Of a stretch of 6,650 bases of DNA, positions 1 through 5,529 are shown one piece after another. A model generated the notes under the pieces. That model had not been told where the DNA came from, did no database searches, and saw nothing but the letters and a program-made list of their open reading frames with translations. Made by a program: the position numbers and the translations under genes. The stretch's first letter is position 1, and the number at the start of each line of letters is the position of its first letter. Location: positions 1 to 6,650 of the forward strand of contig JAFGFO010000444.1 of assembly GCA_016931085.1 (NCBI GenBank), read 5' to 3'. The DNA comes from Thermoflexales bacterium (GTDB taxonomy: Bacteria; Chloroflexota; Anaerolineae; Fen-1058).

Positions 1-67
1 CGTGGCCAAGTGGTAAGGCGACGGACTTTGGATCCGTTTACCGAGGGTTCGAATCCTTCCGCCCCAG
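1..67 (+). tRNA. tRNA-Gln (anticodon TTG), 5' end cut by window edge
   Basis: This is the 3' portion of a tRNA that decodes CAA. Visible parts are the last two acceptor bases (1-2), the D arm, the anticodon stem ACGGA/TCCGT (21-25 and 33-37) around the loop CTTTGGA (26-32) with anticodon TTG at 28-30, a 5-nt variable loop, the T arm GAGGG-TTCGAAT-CCTTC (43-59), the 3' acceptor strand CGCCCCA (60-66) and discriminator G67. About five 5' bases (complement of the 3' acceptor, TGGGG) lie outside the window. The CCA tail is not encoded; CTC follows the discriminator, so CCA must be added after transcription. A G discriminator and a U-starting anticodon fit a glutamine tRNA. A terminator hairpin follows 7 nt downstream. 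Confidence 0.95.
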
Positions 68-74
68 CTCAACC

Positions 75-102
75 AGGGCTGCGCACACGCGCGGCCCTTT
101 TT
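75..102 (+). terminator. Rho-independent terminator after tRNA-Gln
   Basis: Positions 75-84 and 89-98 form a 10-bp GC-rich stem with a single T-G wobble and an ACAC tetraloop. A run of five T residues (98-102) follows. It lies just downstream of the tRNA and should end its transcript. It is also only 16 nt upstream of the methyltransferase start codon, so that gene either depends on read-through or has a promoter I cannot recognise inside or upstream of the tRNA. Confidence 0.85.
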
Positions 103-106
103 GTTT

Positions 107-111
107 GGGAG
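107..111 (+). promoter_or_regulatory. Ribosome binding site that fixes the methyltransferase start
   Basis: GGGAG lies 7 nt before the ATG at 119. It favours that ATG over the in-frame TTG at 101. The TTG overlaps the T-run of the preceding terminator and has no purine-rich sequence at a suitable distance. Confidence 0.65.
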
Positions 112-118
112 TAGTCTC

Positions 119-1345
119 ATGATCGAGCTTGAACTGAGCCGCATGGCCCACGGCGGCGAGGCCGTGGGCCACTACGAAGGCAAAGCCATCTTTGTGCCAT
201 ACGCCATCCCCGGCGAGCTGGTGCGGGCCGAAATCGTGCAGGACAAAGGCCGCTACGCCCGCGCGCGGCTGCTCGATATCGTGCGCCCCTCGCCCGAGCG
301 CGTCACGCCGCGCTGCCCGCACGCCCCCCCCAACGGCCAGTGCGGCGGCTGCCACTGGCAGCACATCGCCTACGAGGCCCAGTTGCGCTTCAAGGCCAAC
401 ACCGTCCGCGAACAGTTGCAGCGCCTGGGCGGCCTGGCCGACCCGCCGCCGGTGACCACGCTCCGGGCGCCCTCTGCCTGGCTGTACCGCAACCACGCCG
501 AGTTCTCGTTCACTCCGGAGGGTCATGTGGGCTTTTTCGACCCGGCCGGCCGCCGCGTCACCCCCATCCGGCAGTGTCACCTCCTCGAGCCAGCCCTGGC
601 CGAGCTCTTTCAAGCAATGACCCTCGACATGCCAGAACTGACCCGCCTGGGCTTGCGCAAAGGCTCGGCCGACGATGACATCATGCTGATCTTGGAAACC
701 CAGGACGACCAGCCGCCCGGGCTGGAAACCGACCTGCCGCTGTCGGCGTGCTTGCTCACGAAGGATGGGCAGCTCGTTCAATTCCTGGGTCGTGCGCAGA
801 TTACGTATTGCGTATTGCGTATTGCGTATCACGTTTCTCCGCCGACGTTCTTCCAGGTCAACACGGCCCAGGCGGAGAGGCTGGTCAGCCTGGTCAGCGA
901 GTTCCTCGACCTGAGCGGCGGCGAGACGGTGCTGGACGCCTATTGTGGCGCGGGGCTCTTCACGGCCGCCGTGGCGGCTCGGGCCGCCCATGTGGTGGGC
1001 ATCGAGGCTTCGCCGTGGGCCTGCCGGGATTTCGAGCAAAACCTGGCCGGAGCGGATAACGTGACGCTGATTGAGGCTGAGGTGGGCCATGCCCTGCCGG
1101 AGCTGGCAGACCGCTTTGAGGCCGTCGTGCTCGACCCGCCGCGCGGCGGCTGCGAGGGAGGCGTGATCGAGGCGCTGATCGCCAAGGCCCCCCGCCGCAT
1201 CGTGTTCGTGTCGTGCGACCCGGCCACGCTGGCGCGTGACCTCAAGCGCCTGCTGCAGGCCGGCTACCAGCTCGAACGCCTGGCGGCGCTGGACATGTTC
1301 CCGCAGACCTTCCACGTCGAGACCTGCGTCAAGCTGGTCAGGTAG
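119..1345 (+). CDS. rlmD: 23S rRNA (uracil-5-)-methyltransferase, RlmD/TrmA family
   Basis: A 408-residue class I SAM-dependent RNA methyltransferase that would make 5-methyluridine, most likely in 23S rRNA (U1939 in E. coli numbering for RlmD). Residues 1-60 match a TRAM RNA-binding domain. The 4Fe-4S ligands are visible as Cys66, Cys75 and Cys78 (CGGC context) plus Cys153. The Rossmann domain has FFQVN at 244-248, the SAM loop DAYCGAG at 273-279 and LDPPRGG at 338-344. The catalytic nucleophile is Cys366 in SCDPATLARDL. The C-terminal HVET (399-402) holds the general-base Glu401. Length is near normal for the family. The ATG at 119 is chosen from its RBS and because the TRAM domain starts there. 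A 7-bp repeat array encodes residues 229-240, just before FFQVN, and keeps the frame. The gene converges on copA. The family is certain; the exact target (RlmD, RlmCD or TrmA-like) is inferred from the Fe-S and TRAM layout. Confidence 0.92.
   Translation: MIELELSRMAHGGEAVGHYEGKAIFVPYAIPGELVRAEIVQDKGRYARARLLDIVRPSPERVTPRCPHAPPNGQCGGCHWQHIAYEAQLRFKANTVREQLQRLGGLADPPPVTTLRAPSAWLYRNHAEFSFTPEGHVGFFDPAGRRVTPIRQCHLLEPALAELFQAMTLDMPELTRLGLRKGSADDDIMLILETQDDQPPGLETDLPLSACLLTKDGQLVQFLGRAQITYCVLRIAYHVSPPTFFQVNTAQAERLVSLVSEFLDLSGGETVLDAYCGAGLFTAAVAARAAHVVGIEASPWACRDFEQNLAGADNVTLIEAEVGHALPELADRFEAVVLDPPRGGCEGGVIEALIAKAPRRIVFVSCDPATLARDLKRLLQAGYQLERLAALDMFPQTFHVETCVKLVR
803..837 (+). repeat. Heptamer tandem array inside the methyltransferase gene
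   Basis: Five consecutive 7-bp units: ACGTATT, GCGTATT, GCGTATT, GCGTATC, ACGTTTC. The core GCGTATT/C is almost perfect over units 2-4. The array is markedly AT-richer than the surrounding gene. Read in frame it encodes Thr229-Ser240, an alternating hydrophobic stretch (TYCVLRIAYHVS) that could form a beta strand. Seven is not a multiple of three, so gain or loss of one unit would shift the frame. Confidence 0.85.
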
Positions 1346-1430
1346 GGCGTAGGGCAGGTTTCCACGCAAAGCCTGCCACAGGTGCGGCGGCTATCCGCAG
1401 GACGCCTTTGGCGTAGAAAGCCGCCCTACG
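1342..1430. repeat. Palindromic REP/MITE-like element between convergent genes
   Basis: An imperfect palindrome of about 89 bp. The outer arms CGTAGGGC (1348-1355) and GCCCTACG (1423-1430) are exact 8-bp complements, and GTAGGGC is directly repeated at 1342-1348. Nested hairpins inside are GGCAGG/CCTGCC (1353-1358 and 1372-1377), GGCGGCT/AGCCGCC (1386-1392 and 1419-1425), and ACGCC-TTT-GGCGT (1402-1414). It contains the stop codons of both flanking genes: TAG 1343-1345 on the plus strand and the copA stop at 1428-1426 on the minus strand. No T-run is present, so it is not a classic terminator, though it could block transcription or protect both mRNA 3' ends. Confidence 0.65.
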
Positions 1431-3858
1431 TGGCCCGGCGCAGGCGCAGGCTGTTGCTGACCACGAAGACTGAGCTGAAAGCCATGGCCCCCGCTGCCAG
1501 GACGGGTACCAGCCAGCCCAACGCGGCGGCTGGGATCAAGATGATGTTGTAAAAAAAGGCCCAGAACAGGTTCTGCTTGATCGTGCGCATGGTGCGCCGC
1601 GAGAGGAGGATAGCGCGCGGCACGCCGTGCAAATCGCCACTCATCAGCGTCACCCCTGCGGCGGCCATCGCCACGTCCGCGCCGGTGCCAATCGCCAGCC
1701 CCACGTCGGCCTGCGCCAGCGCCGGGGCATCGTTCACACCATCACCCACCATGGCCACCACTTTGCCCGCGTCCTCCAATCCCTTGATCACGGCCGCCTT
1801 GTCGGAAGGCAGCACTTCAGCGATCACGCGCTCCACGCCGACGCTCCTGGCAATCGCCTCGGCCGTTTGGCGATTGTCGCCGGTGAGCATGATCACTTCC
1901 AGCCCCAAGCGCCGCAATTCGGCGATGGCCTCGGCGGAGCCAGGCTTGGGGCTGTCGGCCACGGCGATCACGCCGGCCACCTGCCCATCCACAGCCACCA
2001 CCATAGCGGTCTTGGCCTCGGCCTGGAGGCGCGTGATATGCGCCTGCCAGTCTGCCAAGCCTTTTTGCTCCATCATGCGCGTGTTGCCCACCCACACCGC
2101 CTGGCCTTCCACCTGGGCCGTGACGCCCTGGCCCGGCACGGCGGTGAAGCTGTCCGCTGCGCCAGGTGTCAGCTCGCGTTCGGTGGCGGCTGCCACGATC
2201 GCCTCGCCCAAGGGGTGCTCGCTGTTCTTTTCCGCCGCAGCCGCCAGGCGCAGCACGTCATCTTCAGTATATCGTTCCCCGTCCACAATAATGTCCGTCA
2301 CCGTGGGACGCCCGCGCGTGATTGTGCCGGTCTTGTCCAACACCACCGTCTGGACGCGCCCGGCCGTTTGCAGCGCCTCGCCCGACTTGAACAAGATGCC
2401 CATCTCGGCGCCCTTGCCGGTGCCGACCATGATCGCGGTGGGCGTTGCCAGGCCCAACGCGCACGGGCATGCAATCACCAACACGGCCACCATGTTCATC
2501 ATCGCCCGGGTGACATCGTCAAGGCTTCCCTGCCCCACCAGCAGCCAGCCGATCAACGTTACGACGGCCACCGCGATCACCACCGGCACGAATATGGCCG
2601 ACACCCGATCGGCCAGTTTTTGGATCGGGGCCTTGCTGCCCTGCGCCTCTTCCACCAGGCGAATGATCTGCGCCAGCGCCGTTTCCTTGCCCACCTTGGT
2701 GGCTTCAAAGCGGAAGGCGCCCTGCTTGTTGATCGTCCCGCCAATGACGGACGCCCCCACCCCTTTTTCTACCGGCATCGATTCGCCGGTGAGCATGGAC
2801 TCGTCCAGAGTGGACTTGCCCGCGACAATGACGCCGTCCACGGGCACTTTTTCGCCGGGGCGGACGACGACGACATCGCCCACGCGCACATCGTCCACCG
2901 GCACGTCGCTTTCAACGCCGTCGCGGATCACTCGGGCGGTCTTGGCCCGCAGCCCCATCAGTTTCTTGATGGCCTCACTGGTGCGGCCCTTGGCGCGCGC
3001 CTCCAGGTATTTGCCGATGATGATGAGCGTGATGATCATCGCGGCGGTTTCGAAATAGACGTGGCCCTCCAGCCAGCCGAACAGCACCGGCAGCGAGTAG
3101 AAATAGGCCGCCGAGCTGCCCATGGCGATCAATACGTCCATGTTGGCCGCGCCGTTGCGCAGCGCTTTGTAGGCGCCCACGTAGTACTGCCGCCCCACGT
3201 AGAATTGCACCGGCGTGGCCAGGGCAAACAGCAGCCAGTTGAACCACGGCGACCCTGCTCCGTGTTCGCCCATGCCAGGCGGCGCAATTCCCCAGGCGGC
3301 CAGCAGTCCAAAGTCACGCCCCATCGAGAGCAAAAACAGCGGCACGGTCAAGATCAAGCCGGCGATCAGCAAATGGCGCTGGTGGGCGATCTCTTTCTCG
3401 CGCGCGAGGCGCTCCGAGTCTTCGTCTCCGGCGTCGTCACTCTGGGCCACTTCCAGCCCCACCGAGCTGGCAACTCGCCGCAGGTCCGCCTGGCTGAGGA
3501 GGGTGGGAATATAACTGACGACGGCCCTTTCGGCGGCGAAATTCACCTGGGCCGAAAGCACGCCCTCCAGCCTGGCCAACGCATGATCCAGCCGCTGCGC
3601 ATCGGCCGCGTCGCTCATGCGCTTGATCGGCAGCACCGCCTCGCCGGCCGCCACGCCGTAGCCGGCCTTTTCGATGCGGGCCACGATATCGCCCAACTTG
3701 AGCGCGGCCGGGTCGAATTCCAGGCTGGCGCGCTCGGACGCCAGGTTGACATTCGCGTTGGCCACGCTCGGCAGTTTGCGCAAGTTGCGCTCGATGGTGA
3801 CGGCGCAGTTGGCGCACGTCATGCCGGTGACAGGTAGAGTGATTTGCTTGGTGCTCAT
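1426..3858 (-). CDS. copA: Copper(I)-exporting P1B-type ATPase
   Basis: An 810-residue inner-membrane pump expected to expel Cu(+) using ATP. The first heavy-metal-associated domain (residues 4-70) has GMTCANC with Cys15/Cys18. A second HMA-like domain (about 75-138) lacks cysteines: MSDAADA at 81-87 stands where MTCxxC is expected. Membrane segments begin near 163. The [13 protein letters not shown] stretch starts at 240. The actuator TGES is at 357-360, the intramembrane CPC at 464-466, the phosphorylated Asp508 in DKTGT, the P1B marker His548-Pro549, and the hinge GDGVND at 705-710. Tyr770-Asn771 and Met792-xx-Ser795-Ser796 in the last helices are the other Cu(+)-site signature residues and argue for Cu(+) over Zn/Cd. 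Length is typical for a CopA with two N-terminal domains. No chaperone or copper regulator gene is adjacent. The start at 3858 is the first codon of the HMA domain and has no Shine-Dalgarno. Confidence 0.96.
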   Translation of the reverse strand: MSTKQITLPVTGMTCANCAVTIERNLRKLPSVANANVNLASERASLEFDPAALKLGDIVARIEKAGYGVAAGEAVLPIKRMSDAADAQRLDHALARLEGVLSAQVNFAAERAVVSYIPTLLSQADLRRVASSVGLEVAQSDDAGDEDSERLAREKEIAHQRHLLIAGLILTVPLFLLSMGRDFGLLAAWGIAPPGMGEHGAGSPWFNWLLFALATPVQFYVGRQYYVGAYKALRNGAANMDVLIAMGSSAAYFYSLPVLFGWLEGHVYFETAAMIITLIIIGKYLEARAKGRTSEAIKKLMGLRAKTARVIRDGVESDVPVDDVRVGDVVVVRPGEKVPVDGVIVAGKSTLDESMLTGESMPVEKGVGASVIGGTINKQGAFRFEATKVGKETALAQIIRLVEEAQGSKAPIQKLADRVSAIFVPVVIAVAVVTLIGWLLVGQGSLDDVTRAMMNMVAVLVIACPCALGLATPTAIMVGTGKGAEMGILFKSGEALQTAGRVQTVVLDKTGTITRGRPTVTDIIVDGERYTEDDVLRLAAAAEKNSEHPLGEAIVAAATERELTPGAADSFTAVPGQGVTAQVEGQAVWVGNTRMMEQKGLADWQAHITRLQAEAKTAMVVAVDGQVAGVIAVADSPKPGSAEAIAELRRLGLEVIMLTGDNRQTAEAIARSVGVERVIAEVLPSDKAAVIKGLEDAGKVVAMVGDGVNDAPALAQADVGLAIGTGADVAMAAAGVTLMSGDLHGVPRAILLSRRTMRTIKQNLFWAFFYNIILIPAAALGWLVPVLAAGAMAFSSVFVVSNSLRLRRAT

Positions 3859-3864
3859 ACGTTC

Positions 3865-3893
3865 ATTATATCAAAGCGGCGCGAGCTTGTCCA
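3865..3893 (-). promoter_or_regulatory. copA promoter giving a probable leaderless mRNA
   Basis: On the minus strand a perfect -10 TATAAT (3870-3865) follows a -35 TGGACA (3893-3888, five of six matches to TTGACA) with an ideal 17-bp spacer. Transcription should begin 6-8 nt past the -10, at about 3859-3857, which coincides with the ATG at 3858. No ribosome binding site lies between. The 17-bp spacing is that of an ordinary sigma-70 promoter and not the stretched 19-bp type driven by CueR/MerR activators. Confidence 0.75.
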
Positions 3894-3932
3894 GGGTGTT
3901 TATGGCCTGTATGGGATAGGCCAAATGGCTTG

Positions 3933-3968
3933 ATCACGAATGACACGAAAACAGGCGAAACTCGTGAT
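3933..3968 (-). repeat. Nonamer repeat (ATTCGTGAT family), minus orientation
   Basis: Read on the minus strand, 3949-3933 contains TTCGTGTCA followed by TTCGTGATC, a 9-bp period. The exact 9-mer ATTCGTGAT (3941-3933, minus) recurs on the plus strand at 5498-5506. A plus-strand copy, TCGTGAT (3962-3968), forms a 7-bp inverted repeat with ATCACGA at 3933-3939. It lies between the copA promoter and the asd promoter. Confidence 0.6.
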
Positions 3969-3976
3969 TAAAAATG

Positions 3977-3999
3977 CACTTGCGCAAACGGCGCAAGTG
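3977..3999. promoter_or_regulatory. 9-bp inverted repeat overlapping the asd promoter (putative operator)
   Basis: CACTTGCGC (3977-3985) and GCGCAAGTG (3991-3999) are perfect complements separated by AAACG. The left arm contains the -35 element and the right arm fills most of the spacer up to the -10. A dimeric repressor bound here would block RNA polymerase. The region also contains the 8-bp palindrome TTGCGCAA (3980-3987) and a direct GCGCAA repeat (3982-3987 and 3991-3996). No T-run follows, so a terminator is unlikely. I do not recognise the site as belonging to a named regulator. Confidence 0.55.
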
Positions 4000-4008
4000 T
4001 GGTAAACT
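3980..4008 (+). promoter_or_regulatory. Promoter of the T-box - asd - thrS unit
   Basis: A -35 TTGCGC (3980-3985) and -10 TAAACT (4003-4008) are separated by 17 bp. A TGG just before the -10 (4000-4002) provides an extended -10. Start of transcription is expected near 4014-4016, just before the T-box Stem I. Confidence 0.6.
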
Positions 4009-4014
4009 AGACCC

Positions 4015-4313
4015 AATCAGGTAAAGCGTTGATCGGGACAAGTAACCGCACGGCCACTTGACAGAGAGAGAGGGTCACCGACTGCAAGCCCTCTTCAAGC
4101 AACGGCGGCCAAAACCACCCGAGAGCGGCCTGTGGGAACACGGCTTTGCCAAAGCCGACAGTATCCAGGCCCGGGCCAGCCCGTTACAGCGACACTTGAC
4201 AAGGTCAAGTGCAAGTGCGGCAGCGTACGGCTCGCCTCGAGCCGCTGGCGCTGCCGAATGTGGGTGGAACCACGGGAGTCTAGCCTCTCGTCCCAATGGA
4301 CGAGAGGATTTTT
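4015..4313 (+). promoter_or_regulatory. T-box riboswitch, threonine-specific (specifier ACC)
   Basis: This leader binds a tRNA and allows transcription to continue when the tRNA is uncharged. Stem I can be folded by hand. A basal helix 4027-4030/4124-4127 is followed by GA-rich kink-turn positions, the helix TCGGG/CCCGA (4033-4037/4118-4122), then a specifier loop with AGTA at 4041-4044 opposite CAAA-ACC-A (4110-4117). Above it are CCGC/GCGG (4046-4049/4105-4108), CTTGA/TCAAG (4057-4061/4095-4099) with an AGAG bulge, and AGAGGG/CCCTCT (4069-4074/4089-4094). Aligned with the glyQS layout, the specifier is ACC (4114-4116), followed by a purine, which means Thr. Middle hairpins lie at 4141-4157, 4193-4211 and 4218-4256. 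The T-box core GGGTGGAACCACGGG (4262-4276) carries the tRNA-pairing TGGA (4265-4268). The downstream genes asd and thrS agree with threonine. Confidence 0.92.
4284..4313 (+). terminator. T-box-controlled attenuator terminator
   Basis: A perfect 10-bp stem, CCTCTCGTCC (4284-4293) with GGACGAGAGG (4298-4307), closes a CAAT loop. It is followed by five T residues (4309-4313). Its 5' arm can instead pair with the T-box: GGG 4262-4264 with CCC 4292-4294, and 4272-4278 with 4285-4291, leaving the 7-nt bulge TGGAACC. The terminator and antiterminator are therefore mutually exclusive. Confidence 0.92.
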
Positions 4314-4321
4314 GTTTATAT

Positions 4322-4326
4322 GGAGG
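4322..4326 (+). promoter_or_regulatory. Ribosome binding site of asd
   Basis: A full GGAGG sits 7 nt upstream of the ATG at 4334, just past the attenuator. It settles the start codon; the reading frame stays open upstream through the T-box, but that part is leader RNA. Confidence 0.88.
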
Positions 4327-4333
4327 TGCAACG

Positions 4334-5419
4334 ATGGACAAAATCAGGGTCGGTGTGATAGGTGCGACGGGTATGGTCGGCCAAAATTATATCGTGTTGT
4401 TGAAGGGCCACCCCTGGTTCGAGATCACTCACGTGTCCGCCTCGCCTCGCTCGGCCGGCAAGACCTACGCCGAGGCGGTGGCCGGGCGGTGGGTGATGGA
4501 CGAAGACATGCCGGCCGGCGTGGCAGACCTGGTCGTCGGCGACGCGAGCGATGTGGAAGCGGCCAGGGACCAGTGCGAGCTGGTGTTTTCGGCGGTCGAT
4601 ATGGACAAGCAGGCCGTGCGCGAGCTGGAGGAACGCTACGCGGCCCATGATATGCCAGTCGTGTCCAACAACTCGGCCCACCGCTCCACCGAAGATGTGC
4701 CCATGCTCATCCCAGAGCTCAACCCCGGCCACGTTGACATCATCCCCTTGCAGCGTAAAAAACGCGGCTGGAGGCGGGGCTTGATCGCGGTCAAACCCAA
4801 CTGCAGTCTGCAGAGCTACCTGCCGCCCGTCTATGCGCTGATGGCAGCCGGTTACGAGGTGGAAAGCATCGTCGTCACGACCTTGCAGGCCGTGTCGGGC
4901 GCGGGCTACCCCGGCCCGGCCTCGATCGACATGATCGACAACGTCGTGCCTTTCATCCGGGGCGAGGAGGAAAAGACCGAGCAGGAAACGCTCAAGATAT
5001 TGGGGCGTATCCAAGATGGCCGCATCGTCCCCACCGGCTCGCCCAAAATCGCGGCTCACTGCAACCGGGTGGGAGCCGTTCACGGCCACATCGCCTGCGT
5101 CAGCCTCAAGTTCAAAGCGAACCAGCCCGCCTTGGATGAGATCATCGCCACCTGGCGCGCCTTCGAGCCGGAGCCGCAAAAACTGGGCTTGCCCTCCGCG
5201 CCTCGACCCTTTCTCATCTACCGGCTGGAGCCGGACCGCCCCCAGCCGCGCCGCGACCGCGACGCGGGGCGAGGCATGGCTATCACCATCGGCCGTCTGC
5301 GCGACTGCCCGGTGATGGACTGCCGCTTTGTGGCGCTGTCACACAATACGATACGCGGGGCGGCCGGCGGCGCGATCTTGAGCGCCGAGCTGATCAAGGC
5401 CAAAGGCTACTTGGAATGA
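4334..5419 (+). CDS. asd: Aspartate-semialdehyde dehydrogenase
   Basis: A 361-residue cytosolic enzyme that reduces L-aspartyl-4-phosphate to aspartate semialdehyde with NADPH. This is the shared second step toward threonine, methionine, lysine and (via dihydrodipicolinate) cell-wall diaminopimelate. The N-terminal dinucleotide loop GATGMVGQNY spans 10-19. SNNSAHR (111-117) and KPNCSLQ (154-160) are typical of the archaeal/fungal-like Asd branch, as opposed to the E. coli branch. Catalytic Cys157 is followed by Gln185, Arg245 and His252, matching the Cys-Gln-Arg-His set of the family (E. coli Cys135, Gln162, Arg267, His274). Length is normal for the branch. The start is fixed by the GGAGG at 4322-4326. 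It is the first gene after a threonine T-box and 110 bp ahead of thrS with no terminator between, so an asd-thrS operon is likely. The product is certain; which branch end-products control it is inferred from the leader. Confidence 0.95.
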   Translation: MDKIRVGVIGATGMVGQNYIVLLKGHPWFEITHVSASPRSAGKTYAEAVAGRWVMDEDMPAGVADLVVGDASDVEAARDQCELVFSAVDMDKQAVRELEERYAAHDMPVVSNNSAHRSTEDVPMLIPELNPGHVDIIPLQRKKRGWRRGLIAVKPNCSLQSYLPPVYALMAAGYEVESIVVTTLQAVSGAGYPGPASIDMIDNVVPFIRGEEEKTEQETLKILGRIQDGRIVPTGSPKIAAHCNRVGAVHGHIACVSLKFKANQPALDEIIATWRAFEPEPQKLGLPSAPRPFLIYRLEPDRPQPRRDRDAGRGMAITIGRLRDCPVMDCRFVALSHNTIRGAAGGAILSAELIKAKGYLE

Positions 5420-5471
5420 TTCTGTCAACCTGGTGCTGAATCTCGCCTTTGCCTTGAAAATACAGAAAAAC

Positions 5472-5506
5472 ATTCGTGGAATTCGTAGATTCGTGAAATT
5501 CGTGAT
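5472..5506 (+). repeat. Nonamer tandem array (ATTCGTGNA family) between asd and thrS
   Basis: Four near-identical units: ATTCGTGGA, ATTCGTAGA, TTCGTGAA (one base short) and ATTCGTGAT. An A-run (5507-5511) follows. The 9-mer ATTCGTGAT is shared in opposite orientation with the repeat upstream of the asd promoter. The rest of the 110-bp gap shows no terminator hairpin and no convincing promoter. The array would be transcribed as part of the asd-thrS mRNA. Confidence 0.75.
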
Positions 5507-5529
5507 AAAAAGTCTTAACGAGGTGTAAA

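Noticed and set aside
101..118. TTG at 101 as the methyltransferase start
   Set aside because: It overlaps the terminator T-run and lacks an RBS. The ATG at 119 has GGGAG at a proper distance.
38..1369. Long minus-strand open frame (443 codons) opposite the methyltransferase gene
   Set aside because: It is a GC-rich antisense shadow. The plus strand encodes a full set of family motifs, while this frame shows no recognisable domain and overlaps the tRNA.
1577..3837. Two long plus-strand open frames (493 and 736 codons) across the copA region
   Set aside because: Their compositions are Ser/Thr/Pro- or His/Arg/Gly-rich antisense translations of a clear P-type ATPase. They have no domain pattern.
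3903..3923. TGGCCT/AGGCCA inverted repeat with a 9-nt loop upstream of the copA -35 as a copper-regulator operator
   Set aside because: It is only 6 bp long, does not match the CsoR, CopY or CueR sites I know, and lies upstream of the promoter. It is too weak to annotate.
4058..4333. N-terminal extension of Asd starting inside the leader
   Set aside because: The region is a T-box riboswitch with a terminator. A strong GGAGG precedes the ATG at 4334, where the conserved dehydrogenase fold begins.
4316..5179. Minus-strand open frame of 287 codons opposite asd
   Set aside because: It is an antisense shadow of a gene with an intact catalytic set, and has no recognisable motif.
5472..5506. CRISPR-like array
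   Set aside because: The units are 9 bp, contiguous and without spacers, so this is a simple tandem repeat.
5420..5529. A separate promoter or terminator between asd and thrS
   Set aside because: TTGAAA near 5454 has no -10 at a proper distance, the TTCGTG/GATAAA pairing is poor, and no GC-rich hairpin with a T-run is present.
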